64,000 bases of DNA from an uncultured Pseudodesulfovibrio sp. (lineage in GTDB: Bacteria > Desulfobacterota > Desulfovibrionia > Desulfovibrionales > Desulfovibrionaceae), in the NCBI RefSeq assembly GCF_963677845.1, contig NZ_OY782498.1:2425518-2489517 (forward strand), written 5' to 3'. Both the position numbers and the translations under genes were made by a program. The notes below the pieces were generated by a model. The model saw only the letters and a program-made list of their open reading frames with translations, did not search any database and had not been told where the DNA came from. Positions 49,184 to 58,079 of the stretch are shown in pieces (positions within the stretch are counted from its first letter, which is position 1; each line of letters starts with the position of its first letter).

Positions 49184-49417
49184 TTATACCGTTTGAGCTT
49201 CCAGTTCCTTTTTGAGTTTGTCGCGCTCCTGAGATTTATGCATGGCGCTCATCATGTTTTTCATCCAATGATCAGCATGACGATACGATGTAAGAGAAAT
49301 GTATCTGCGCGTATCAGCTGAGCCACAATGAACGCAGGGAATTATCTCATCGCTTGAGTGAGCAAGTGTCTCAAAATCTGTGTCGCAGCCGTTACAATGC
49401 AGTTCATAAATTGGCAT
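49184..49417 (-). CDS. fmdB: FmdB-family zinc ribbon protein
   Basis: A 77-residue protein starting MPIYELHCNGCDTDFETLAH, with a CxxC...CxxC zinc ribbon (CNGC, CVHC) and a helical charged tail. The family is named after FmdB, encoded with formamidase in Methylophilus methylotrophus and reported as a regulatory protein. It is the first gene of the leftward unit fmdB-urea channel and has a sigma-54-like promoter and an activator site upstream. GGAGAAG precedes the ATG. Confidence 0.88.
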   Translation of the reverse strand: MPIYELHCNGCDTDFETLAHSSDEIIPCVHCGSADTRRYISLTSYRHADHWMKNMMSAMHKSQERDKLKKELEAQTV

Positions 49418-49450
49418 AGTCTTCTCCGTGAAAAGGTTGTGGCCTTTTCA

Positions 49451-49468
49451 TTGCGACAACCATACCAA
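49451..49468 (-). promoter_or_regulatory. Sigma-54-like promoter of fmdB
   Basis: On the minus strand TTGGTATGGTTGTCGCAA has the GG-N10-GC core; two of the less conserved -24 positions and one -12 position differ from TTGGCACG-N4-TTGCA. It lies 34 nt upstream of the fmdB start, and an activator palindrome lies about 170 bp further upstream. Confidence 0.55.
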
Positions 49469-49625
49469 CTTCAAAAAAATCGGTAAACGTCTGTTTATTA
49501 AAGATAAATTTCTTAAATTATGATAATATTCAAAGGAAAGGGGTACAATAAAGATTGTTGTTTTATGGACCCAAAAGAATGAAATGCGAGCCATAAGGGC
49601 TGAGGCCTTACAACAAAATCGGTGG

Positions 49626-49643
49626 CTACAATATAACTTGTAG
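49626..49643. promoter_or_regulatory. Activator site CTACAA-N6-TTGTAG upstream of fmdB
   Basis: A perfect palindrome of two 6-bp arms with 6-bp spacing. The same sequence with the same spacing occurs twice in tandem before formamidase. It lies about 190 bp upstream of the predicted fmdB transcription start, a normal distance for an NtrC-type enhancer. Confidence 0.7.
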
Positions 49644-49710
49644 GAGTTGCTTTGCCGTAATCAACAACGTGCATTGAACAATCGCAGGAGACGCTTTAGA
49701 GGACAAAAAA

Positions 49711-49750
49711 ACGCCAGAGTAACACCACAATAGAGGGGTTACCCTGACGC
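49711..49750 (-). terminator. Terminator of the two-component genes
   Basis: On the minus strand GCGTCAGGGTAAC pairs with GTTACTCTGGCG-type sequence (with wobble pairs) and seven T follow, about 70 nt after the activator gene. It separates that operon from fmdB. Confidence 0.75.
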
Positions 49751-49820
49751 ATAAAATAAATTTCTATTCTTTAAAGGTTAGGCAAAAAGCCTTAATGTTC
49801 TCGATGAGGAAGAAGCGTCG

Positions 49821-51254
49821 CTAACTACTCATCTTCTTTAATTTCAGACTCAATGATTGTTGTGAAATACCGAGTATTCGCGCTGCGGCACTCTGATTCC
49901 CGCCCGACCGTTCCATGGCTGTATTTATAAGTGTCGTGGATATCTTTGAGACAACTTCCTTAAGCGGGGGAAGACTTTCCGGCGGAAAATTCACAGTGTC
50001 CCATGAAGCGGTCTCTTCAACATGAGGGACCACTCCCCCAAGTGAATCTTCGCTCTGAATATGATTCTTGAAACTGGCGGAAGACAGCATGCGTGAACAA
50101 TGCTGGCTCACGGCATCGCTTGCCATGGCTTTCAACTCTCGGACATTCCCGGGGAATGAGTATGTCCGTAAAAAGTTCAGAAGTTCAGGGTGATATGCAG
50201 GCTTCTTCTTGCCTTGCTCAGTTGCTTCACATTCCAAGAAATAATCCAAAAGCAGGGAGATATCATCAAGCCTTTCGCGCAATGGAGGGAGCGTAACCTG
50301 ATGGCCGACAAGTCTATAGTAGAGATCTTCCCTGAACTTCCCTTCTTGTTTCAAGGTGGACAAATTCTTCAGTGTTGATGTCACGACACGAACATTGGCC
50401 TTTTTCGGAAGGTCAGAACCAACCGGGAAATATTCTTGCTCCTGCAACAATCGCAAAAGTTTCACCTGCGAACTCAGGCTCAGGTCTCCAATTTCATCAA
50501 GAAACAGGGTGCCTCCATTGGCCTGCTCGACCAACCCTTTGCGCGCCTTATCTGCGCCGGTAAATGCCCCACGCACATGACCAAATAAAGAATCCGCAAA
50601 AACCGGATCATCAAATGCAGCCACATTCACTGCCACAAATTCTCCGCAGCGCATGCTCAGATGATGAATGGCTTGAGCGATCAACTCCTTGCCTGTTCCG
50701 GTTTCCCCTGTAATCAAAATGGGATTCTGACTACCAGCCACCGCTTCACAATATTTGAAAATAGAAAGCATTTTGGAGTTTTGCGTAAGAATCTTTGAAA
50801 ACATTTCCGGGTGTTTCAATTTCGTTTCAAGAATTTGTTCACGCAGTCTGGCATTTTCCTGCTCCATGTCCTTGAATTCAAGAGTACTTCGTACCCGTTT
50901 TGCCAGTTCAGTCTTATCTACGGGTTTAAATAGATAATCTCTGGCCCCGTCCCTCATACATTGGATCACTGATTTCCCATCGCTGACAGCTGAAATAATA
51001 ATAATTGGGAGCCATGGATACTTTTCCTTGATCATCTTCAGTAGAGCAGGCCCCCCGATGTGAGGCATCACCAAATCAAGTAAAACAAGGCTAAATTGTT
51101 GTTTTTCCATTAACGACATAACTTTTCTACTGTCTTCACAGGTGATTACATTTGAGTAACCAGATGCATACAAAGCTATTTCAAAACTTTGCAACGCTGA
51201 TTTCTCGTCGTCAACAACAAGAATAGGATGTGAAGGGCACAAATGATTTTTCAT
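49821..51254 (-). CDS. NtrC-family sigma-54-dependent response regulator
   Basis: A 477-residue activator. The receiver has VVDDEKSALQSF and the phosphoacceptor Asp60 in LVLLDLVMPHIGG. The AAA+ domain has Walker A GETGTGKE (about 183), the sigma-54 contact loop GAFTGA in GHVRGAFTGADKA (about 230) and Walker B GGTLFLDEIGDL. The C-terminus is a Fis-type helix-turn-helix (NQSAAARILGISQQSLSLKL). It lies 28 nt after the permease-kinase gene, its obvious partner. The palindromes CTACAA-N6-TTGTAG before fmdB and formamidase are its likely binding sites. Confidence 0.93.
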   Translation of the reverse strand: MKNHLCPSHPILVVDDEKSALQSFEIALYASGYSNVITCEDSRKVMSLMEKQQFSLVLLDLVMPHIGGPALLKMIKEKYPWLPIIIISAVSDGKSVIQCMRDGARDYLFKPVDKTELAKRVRSTLEFKDMEQENARLREQILETKLKHPEMFSKILTQNSKMLSIFKYCEAVAGSQNPILITGETGTGKELIAQAIHHLSMRCGEFVAVNVAAFDDPVFADSLFGHVRGAFTGADKARKGLVEQANGGTLFLDEIGDLSLSSQVKLLRLLQEQEYFPVGSDLPKKANVRVVTSTLKNLSTLKQEGKFREDLYYRLVGHQVTLPPLRERLDDISLLLDYFLECEATEQGKKKPAYHPELLNFLRTYSFPGNVRELKAMASDAVSQHCSRMLSSASFKNHIQSEDSLGGVVPHVEETASWDTVNFPPESLPPLKEVVSKISTTLINTAMERSGGNQSAAARILGISQQSLSLKLKKMSS

Positions 51255-51282
51255 AACTCACCTCATTTACGATCTATTGTAA

Positions 51283-54200
51283 TCAATTGGAGCCTGTGAA
51301 AGACAAGGTTACGCATGTTCCTTGCCCCTCTTCTGAATCAATAAAAATATCACCGCCATGCTCCTTGATAATTCCCGCTGAAACAGACAACCCAAGCCCA
51401 GTCCCACCCCACTCTCTTTTTGTCGTATAAAAGGGATCCCTAACGTGCTTAAGGTCTTTCTTCGAAATACCGATTCCCTGATCTGTTATTTTGAAATAGA
51501 CCTTTTCTTCTATCGCGTAGGTCTCAATAAGAATGGAATCTTCCCGCGATTTCAACGCTTGACAGGAATTTTGGATCAAATTGACAAGAACTTGTTCAAT
51601 CCGACGCAAATCACCTTTGAACGAAGGCAAGCAATCGTTGATACTTATGACAAAGTTGTCCGTACTATTTTTAATGAGATTGGTAAGCAGCATGTGGGCA
51701 GATCTGAAGGCCTTGTTGATATCCACATCACCACCCATTTTGACGGGAGATTGTCTGGAATAATCTTTCAAGTTTCGGACGATGGTTGAAACACGATCAG
51801 ATCCTTCATTAATGCCGAGAAGCAATTTGGGCATGCTTTTCTGCACATAACTCAAGGGCAAATTTCCAATCCAAACCTCTTCACCCTCTTCATTCTGTTG
51901 CCTGAGATATTCCATCATACCTTGCCAGATCTCATCCATTGTCTGAGAATTCAGGCTGATGAGATTCAAAGGATTATTGATTTCATGAGCCATGCCAGAA
52001 ACAAGAATTCCAAGAGATGCCATCTTGTCGGCCTGATGCAAAGATTTGTAGCTCTGTTCCAATTCCTTGGTCCGCTTCTGGATTTTCCCTTCAAGACTCT
52101 CATTCAATTCCTTCAACCGTTGCCTGTTTTCCTTCAACGCTTTATCGGCTTTCTTCTGTCGATTGATGTCGTTGAGAAGCCAGATGACACCTTGGCTGGG
52201 ATTGCCGGAATCAATGGCGCTGATGGAGAGTTTGCGCCACTCACTCTCTGTTTGGTTCATTTTCAACGGTATTTCGCAATTAAAATGTCTTCCCTGTCTC
52301 AGAAAATTTTCAGAATCTCTTTCGATTCTTGAATATAAAGTCTTATCAAGAAAAAGGTCTTTTGTTGCAATTGGCCTTTTTGTACCTTTTGGAACAAAGC
52401 AAATTTCAAGGAATCTATTATTACACCATTTCAATTTTGAATTAACGATAAATGCAATACCAATCGTTGCATTCTCCAATATCATTTTTTGTTGTTTACT
52501 CGTCTTATTCAGCTTTTCACTGATCCTCTTACGAGCATGGACTTCTTGCTCCAATTCATCAATTTGAATGGCAAGTTCTTCCTCCACTTCGATTCGCCGT
52601 TCTTGAATCAAAGTAAACCACCAAACCCAAACAGCAATAATAAGAAGTGTAAAAATATATATTGTTATGACGTACCATTTAAAGTTGTGCCATATTTGAT
52701 AATCAGTGTGCTCTGAAAGAAACACACTAGAAGAAAAGACTACACCAAGGACAACAGAAATAATGAGATAATGTTGAAGAAATCTTTTCGTTTTCTTCAT
52801 GAAAGCTTCTTTTGGTGAAGGAGTATACTGCCTTTGCTTCTTTGAACTATTTTCTTCACATTTTCCGCCGCACACACTGTCAAGTACACAACACAAAGAA
52901 CAAATATGGTTATCACGCATGGGGCAATAAACCATTTCACTTTGTCCATATTCTTTTTCACAAATTGGACAAGTCATAAGAGCATCACTCTGTAAAATAG
53001 TATTTTCTCGGCGAATATAATATTTACCTTTGGTAATAATGGCGACCAAAGGTGCAACGGTAAATGCAACAGAAAATGCAATTAATGTTGAAAATGATTT
53101 CCCATATATTCCAAATGAACCAAAATATGCAGGAATGGCTACAGCAAGTGAAACGACAAGAGAAATAATACCCACAGGGTTTATATTATAAAGATATGCC
53201 CGTTTGTATTCGATAGTTCTTGGGGCAATCTTGAGAGGCTTAATGACAGTTAAATCAGCAACAATAGTACCAATCCATGACAATGCAAATATGGCATAAA
53301 TGAAAAGCATGGAATGCATTGTCTTGAATACCCCCAATTGCGCAAAGAGAATTGACATGAGGATATTAAACAGAAGCCACACAGCCCTTCCCGGATGGCT
53401 TCCTGTTATTCTTGAAAAGAAATTCGACCATGCGAGAGACCCGGCATAGGCATTCGTCGCATTAATTTTTACCTGACATATTACAATATATAGAGTGACT
53501 AGCAGCAATGCATACTGTGGATTATCAATTACTGTATCAAATACGTTGAGATAAAGCTGAACAGTATCAATACTTTCACTGCTCACGATATTTCCCGCCT
53601 CTATGAACAAAACAACGAGAAAAGCGCCGCAGAGAATTTTCAAAGCACCGATTATGATCCATCCAGGCCCGGCAGTAAGCACAGCCAACCACCACTTATA
53701 TTTATTTTCATCTGTTTTATCGGGAAGAAAACGCAAATAATCTACCTGTTCACCGATTTGTGGAATCAATGAAAACAGTACAGAAAGGGCTGAACCGAAG
53801 AGAAAGGGATCAAATGAGCCAGTTCCAACATGATTTTCGTATGAAACCCATCGGGTGACACTGGTAGGGTCTTTAAAAATGATAATAGCTATGGGAACAA
53901 TCCAAAGGACCAGCCAAAGAAATTGCGTATAGTTATGCAGCTTATTAATGACCGTAATGCCATAAAATGAAAAAGGGATGATCACCAACGAACAAAGCAG
54001 GTATCCAATAGGTAATGGTATCCCAAAACAAAGAAATACCGCTTGCGCCATGATCGTTGTTTCAATGGCAAAAAAAATGATCGTAAAGAAGGCGTAAATA
54101 AGTGAGGTAATTGTGGAGCCGATATACCCGAAACCTGCTCCACGAGTAAGCAAATCGATATCAATATTTTCTTTTGAGGCATGATAGGCAATTGGAATAC

Positions 54201-54446
54201 CGGTGAGAAAGATCACGACTCCCAAGGATAAAATTGCCAAAGAGAATTGGCAAATCCGTAATTTATAATAAGTAATGCACCAATTGCTTCCAAAGCAAGA
54301 AATGAAATCCCACCAAGAGCCGTGCTGGCTATCTGCCATTCCGGCCACCGCCTGAACGACTTGCTTACACGCCGAAGGGAAAAATCTTCAATGGCCGTAT
54401 TGGTGACTAACAGGTTGTATGTTCGCTGCTGCCTGGATGTATTCAC
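51283..54446 (-). pseudogene. NCS1 permease-histidine kinase fusion, one-base frameshift near the N-terminus
   Basis: If repaired, a 1054-residue sensor. The N-terminal 480 residues are an NCS1 (nucleobase/hydantoin/purine-cytosine) permease with about twelve helices. A cysteine-rich linker follows (CPICEKEYG, CPMRDNHICSLCC, CGGKC), then two more helices, a coiled coil, a PAS-like domain and a kinase core (GMAHEINNPLNLI; GGTGLGLSVS). Translation starts at a GTG (54444-54446) with GAGG upstream. After 69 codons (ending LLIINYGFANSL) the frame breaks at 54239-54241, where the coding strand has CTTTGG; one more T would give ANSLLAILSLGVV, the normal NCS1 sequence. So either the fusion is inactive, the sequence has a homopolymer error, or a -1 shift occurs. 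It is upstream of the NtrC-type regulator and probably senses an amide. Confidence 0.85.
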
Positions 54447-54843
54447 AATCTTACCTCAATCTTCCTGACAGTCCGAAAACTTCACAGAAAGACTCAAACT
54501 TCTTCATTCAATCTCGTACAATCACGAATCCACGTCTTTCATCCGTAAAATATTTCGTCATTTTGAAAACCATTTCATATAAAGACGCCTCCTACTTTTC
54601 AATCTGACGCGTATCCGCATATGCAAAAGACAGCCCAATGATCTCCATCATAGATTTAACGTCATAATTCACACATAATTTCATGGTTTCACGAGACAAA
54701 ACACATATTAAATCACCAAAGCTATACCAGAAGCACCTTAAATCATTGATGAAAAAAGACTGTTATTCTTAATGTGAATTTTACTTCTTTTCAAGCTCTT
54801 CACATAAAAAAAGACTTTCATTTAACGCAACAATCCAGAACCC

Positions 54844-54879
54844 CTACAAGTATCATTGTAGCTACAATTGTCCTTGTAG
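54844..54879. promoter_or_regulatory. Two tandem activator sites before formamidase
   Basis: CTACAA-N6-TTGTAG occurs at 54844-54861 and again, directly abutting, at 54862-54879. The pair is centred about 190 bp upstream of the predicted formamidase start of transcription. The rest of the 684-nt gap (54447-55130) shows only the sigma-54 promoter. Confidence 0.8.
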
Positions 54880-55022
54880 CCAAAATGATCGCTTTGCTAC
54901 GGGGATTTTTAAGAATCACACCCGTACGAACACCACAATATTTGTAGGTTGGAAGTCTCGAATTATATTAGTTTTTTGGATATAATACTGTTTTTTCAGC
55001 AATTTAGATGCAGAAATAAACG

Positions 55023-55039
55023 TTGGCACGATAATGGCT
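55023..55039 (+). promoter_or_regulatory. Sigma-54 promoter of formamidase
   Basis: TTGGCACGATAATGGCT has a full -24 element (TTGGCACG), the GG-N10-GC core and a one-mismatch -12 element. Transcription should start near 55050, about 80 nt before the ATG. Confidence 0.8.
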
Positions 55040-55130
55040 CTAAGGCAATGAGCGCTCAAGAGTTTCTGTATTAAAGATTGCCAATATTCGCGATCTTCAT
55101 AGCAATTCACTAATTAATTGGAGGTTTTAA

Positions 55131-56135
55131 ATGGGAAGCATCGGCAGCATGAATCGTCCGACTGAAGGTATGCTCATGGGTTTGGTCCAATACCCTGTAC
55201 CCATTGTTAACTCGCGCCGCGACATCGAAGCAAACATCGACAGAATCTGTGAAGCCACAGTGAATACCAAAGCTGGTTATCCTGGCATGGATCTGATCGT
55301 ATGGCCTGAATACAGCTCACAAGGCCTGAACACAAAGAAATGGGTCAGTGATGAATTCCTGCTTGATGTCGAAGGGCCTTTGTTCCAGCGTTACGCTCAG
55401 ACTTGTAAGGAAAACGATATCTGGGGCCTGTTCTCTCTCATGGAGCGCAATCCCAACAAAGATCAGATGCCTTACAACACGGCTGTCATCTTCAACAACA
55501 AGGGCGAACTTGCCCTGAAATATCGCAAACTAAATCCTTGGGTTCCCATTGAGCCTTGGATGCCCGGCGATCTCGGCCAGCCCGTATGCGATGGTCCCGG
55601 CGGCAGTAAGCTTTCCGTCTGCATCTGCCATGACGGTATGTTCCCCGAGCAAGCTCGCGAAGCTGCATACAATGGTTGCAACGTTTACATCCGCATCTCA
55701 GGTTACAGCACTCAGGTCAACGACCAGTGGATGCTGACCAACCGTTCCAACGCGTGGCAGAATCTGATGTACACCGCATCCGTTAACCTTGCCGGTTATG
55801 ATGGTGTCTTCTACTACTTTGGCGAAGGTCAGGTTTGCAACTTCGACGGCACTACCATCCAGCAGGGTCATCGTAATCCTTGGGAAATCGTCACTGCTGA
55901 GGTTTTCCCGAAGATGGCAGATCAAGCCCGCAAAGACTGGGGCCTGGAAAACAACATTTACAACGTCGGTACCCGCGGTTACGTGGCCGTTCCCGGTGGA
56001 GTAAAGGAATGCCCTTACACATGGATCAAGGATTTCGCCAAGGGTGAATACAAATTGCCTTGGGAAGACGACATCAAAATCAAAGACGGTTCCATTTATG
56101 GATACCCGACAACCGGTGGACGCTTCGGCCTCTAG
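55131..56135 (+). CDS. amiF: Formamidase AmiF
   Basis: A 334-residue nitrilase-superfamily enzyme, equal in length and very similar to Helicobacter pylori AmiF. It hydrolyses formamide to formate and ammonia. The catalytic triad is present at the same numbers: Glu60 (WPEYSSQ), Lys133 (YRKLNPW) and Cys166 (CICHDGM). The N-terminus (MGSIGSM) and C-terminus ([13 protein letters not shown]) match the family. TTGGAGG precedes the ATG. It is controlled by a sigma-54 promoter with two upstream activator sites and ends at a strong terminator. Confidence 0.95.
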   Translation: MGSIGSMNRPTEGMLMGLVQYPVPIVNSRRDIEANIDRICEATVNTKAGYPGMDLIVWPEYSSQGLNTKKWVSDEFLLDVEGPLFQRYAQTCKENDIWGLFSLMERNPNKDQMPYNTAVIFNNKGELALKYRKLNPWVPIEPWMPGDLGQPVCDGPGGSKLSVCICHDGMFPEQAREAAYNGCNVYIRISGYSTQVNDQWMLTNRSNAWQNLMYTASVNLAGYDGVFYYFGEGQVCNFDGTTIQQGHRNPWEIVTAEVFPKMADQARKDWGLENNIYNVGTRGYVAVPGGVKECPYTWIKDFAKGEYKLPWEDDIKIKDGSIYGYPTTGGRFGL

Positions 56136-56260
56136 ACCACACTGAATCCCGTTTGTCTAAAAAGGATGAAAAATAATTATTCTCACATCCTGAGTAAAAA
56201 CAAACGAACAACAAATATGGCATAGCTACCAGGTGCATGCAGTCTAGCTGCATCTTGCAC

Positions 56261-56295
56261 AAACGCCCGCGAATTGGTCTTCGCGGGCGTTTTTT
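56261..56295 (+). terminator. Terminator of amiF
   Basis: AACGCCCGCGAA and its complement form a 12-bp GC-rich stem followed by TTTTTT, about 125 nt after the stop codon. Confidence 0.92.
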
Positions 56296-56359
56296 AAAAT
56301 TCATCCAAATGATGAAAGGACTTCCTTTCCTTTCATCGCAACTCCCCTTTCACTCTCAA

Positions 56360-56401
56360 AAAACGGGCCACCCAAGTTTCTCAACTTAAGTGGCCCGTTT
56401 T
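56360..56401. terminator. Second, bidirectional-looking hairpin
   Basis: AAAACGGGCCAC pairs exactly with GTGGCCCGTTTT (12 bp). The words TCTCAACTTAAGTG occur once in the loop/stem and again just after. It lies between amiF and the tRNA remnant. Confidence 0.75.
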
Positions 56402-56489
56402 CTCAACTTAAGTGTCAGCTTACACACCCCGTCGGAAGCGGCGGACACATAGCGGACATTTTCCCGAAATCATCCATCAGGCAAGAAAA

Positions 56490-56519
56490 AAGGACCTCGG
56501 ATAATTATCCGAAGTCCTT
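56490..56519 (-). terminator. Terminator belonging to the tRNA-Ala locus
   Basis: On the minus strand AAGGACTTCGGAT and ATCCGAGGTCCTT pair almost perfectly and six T follow, 10 nt after the tRNA 3' end. Confidence 0.85.
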
Positions 56520-56529
56520 AACTTTCTTG

Positions 56530-56580
56530 TGGTGGAGCTGGAGGGAATCGAACCCACGACCTCTTGAATGCCATTCAAGG
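56530..56580 (-). repeat. 3' half of tRNA-Ala(GGC): attachment site at the left end of a genomic island
   Basis: The minus strand reads the anticodon arm (stem CTTGA/TCAAG, anticodon GGC), variable loop AGGTC, T arm with TTCGATT, the 3' acceptor strand and CCA of a tRNA-Ala. Upstream of the anticodon arm the sequence (GCCCGCAC...) is not tRNA, so the D arm and 5' acceptor strand are absent. This is the pattern left when an element integrates into a tRNA 3' end: the displaced 3' half stays next to the original terminator, and the intact tRNA should lie at the far, right-hand end of the element beyond the window. One T-stem pair is T-T. The 260 nt to the right (up to 56844) show no gene. Confidence 0.85.
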
Positions 56581-56844
56581 TGCGGGCTTTGTATAGTTTG
56601 AAATCATTGGCTAATTTTTCAGGCGGATAACATTTTTTGGCGAAAAGCGGGAATTTTGTGCTGTGGAAGGTTATCCAAACAACGATACTCGTTAGCCGGT
56701 CACCCTTAACTGCCACTTAATCTGTCCAACAGAGTAAAATACTTCTTGGCATGGAATCTTGGAGGGATATTTCTTTTGTAATTACATATTCGATAGTTGC
56801 ATCAAAGTGGTAGCGGTGATAAGTCGAATGAAGAGGTGTGGACG

Positions 56845-57528
56845 ATGGGATTTACAATTTATTTTGGGACTTCAAGTAACGTAAAGCTAGATCAGTATAC
56901 TGTGATTGGTTCTGATTATGGCATAAAAGTTGAACAAGGCGTTGTAGTATCAAGTGCTATGTTAGAACCACAATTGGACTCTTCATTGCCAGATGGTCTT
57001 TCTACAATAGTCACACATCCCCTAAAGCTATCTTCACGCTTTGTTGCTAGGAAAAGTCAAATTCCATATATGGTTGAAGACACAATGATGGTTGTGGACT
57101 ATTTTTCAAATAACAACTCTCAGGGGCAACTTGGATTACCTGGGCCTGACACCAAAAATTGGTGGCTCAACTTAGGAGCAGAAGGACTCTTACATTTGCT
57201 ATCAGGTGAGACTAGACGTTCAGCAAAATTCTATTGTCAAATAGGCATTTATTGCGGTCCAGGCATATACATAACAGATGAATTTGTAGTGAATGGCGAA
57301 ATTTCAAAATGTGTGCGATTTTCTAGTGCGGCAATAGACGACTTTCCTAGATCAAACCCGCACTACTTCCACTCTATTTTTATACCTGAAGGATCGGATA
57401 TGACTCTAGGAGAAATGCCATCAGCTATCTTTGAAAAATATGATTATCGTAGAAAGTGTTTTAAAAGTGTGATTTCTAAAATGAAATCAACTATAGCCCC
57501 CAACTCCTACCAGCTCAAATTGTTTTAA
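56845..57528 (+). CDS. Hypothetical protein, first gene of a three-gene island operon
   Basis: A 227-residue soluble protein without signal peptide or membrane helix that I do not recognise. It begins MGFTIYFGTSSNVKLDQYTV, is rich in beta-strand-like stretches and has the segment DTKNWWLNLGAEGLLHLL near the middle. I chose the ATG at 56845 with GAGGTG upstream over an earlier in-frame start. It is 4 nt before the guanylate-kinase-like gene, so the two are translated together. Base composition is AT-rich compared with the genes left of the tRNA remnant. Confidence 0.7.
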   Translation: MGFTIYFGTSSNVKLDQYTVIGSDYGIKVEQGVVVSSAMLEPQLDSSLPDGLSTIVTHPLKLSSRFVARKSQIPYMVEDTMMVVDYFSNNNSQGQLGLPGPDTKNWWLNLGAEGLLHLLSGETRRSAKFYCQIGIYCGPGIYITDEFVVNGEISKCVRFSSAAIDDFPRSNPHYFHSIFIPEGSDMTLGEMPSAIFEKYDYRRKCFKSVISKMKSTIAPNSYQLKLF

Positions 57529-57532
57529 AATC

Positions 57533-58072
57533 ATGTTGCTTGCACTTTGTGGACCTTCAGCAGTTGGGAAGGACAGTCGTTGGCTTAAAACGGCTATTGA
57601 GATGGGGTACAAAAAGATTGTACCATATACTACTAGAAAAAAACGAGATGGAGAAGTAGACGGGGATGACTATTTCTTTGTGTCAAAAAATGAGTTTATT
57701 AAAAGGATAAGAGAGAAAAAATTTTTGGTATGGGATTATATGCTGAATAATTTCTACGGAACATCAATAGATGCATTACCTAATATCATAGACGGCAAAA
57801 AATGTTGTATACAGATAAAAACAACGATGGCTGAAAGGATAAAATTATTAACAGGGAATGTCAGAACTGTATTTTTGATGCCATCAGAAAATGAAGTTAT
57901 TCTGAAACGCCTTAACAGTCGCAAATACACGCACGAGGAAAGAATAATTCGCCTTAATTACAATCTAGAAGAGATAGAACTGTCAGAATTGTGCGATGTG
58001 GTTATACCAAATGCTGACATTGTGACCAATCTAGACGCAAAAAGAATTTTGGGCGATATATTAGTAGGATAG
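57533..58072 (+). CDS. Guanylate-kinase-like nucleotide kinase
   Basis: A 179-residue P-loop protein. The N-terminal Walker A is GPSAVGKDS (family GPSGxGKST), and YTTRKKRDGEVDGDDYFFVS is the GMP-binding segment of guanylate kinases. The rest is divergent and slightly shorter than housekeeping Gmk (about 205 residues). In an AT-rich mobile region between an unknown gene and a dUTPase-like gene, it is more likely a specialised nucleotide kinase than the essential enzyme. Confidence 0.8.
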   Translation: MLLALCGPSAVGKDSRWLKTAIEMGYKKIVPYTTRKKRDGEVDGDDYFFVSKNEFIKRIREKKFLVWDYMLNNFYGTSIDALPNIIDGKKCCIQIKTTMAERIKLLTGNVRTVFLMPSENEVILKRLNSRKYTHEERIIRLNYNLEEIELSELCDVVIPNADIVTNLDAKRILGDILVG

Positions 58073-58079
58073 CATCGCT

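Noticed and set aside
56477-56716. Minus-strand ORF across the tRNA remnant
   Set aside because: It translates a tRNA fragment and its terminator; not a gene.
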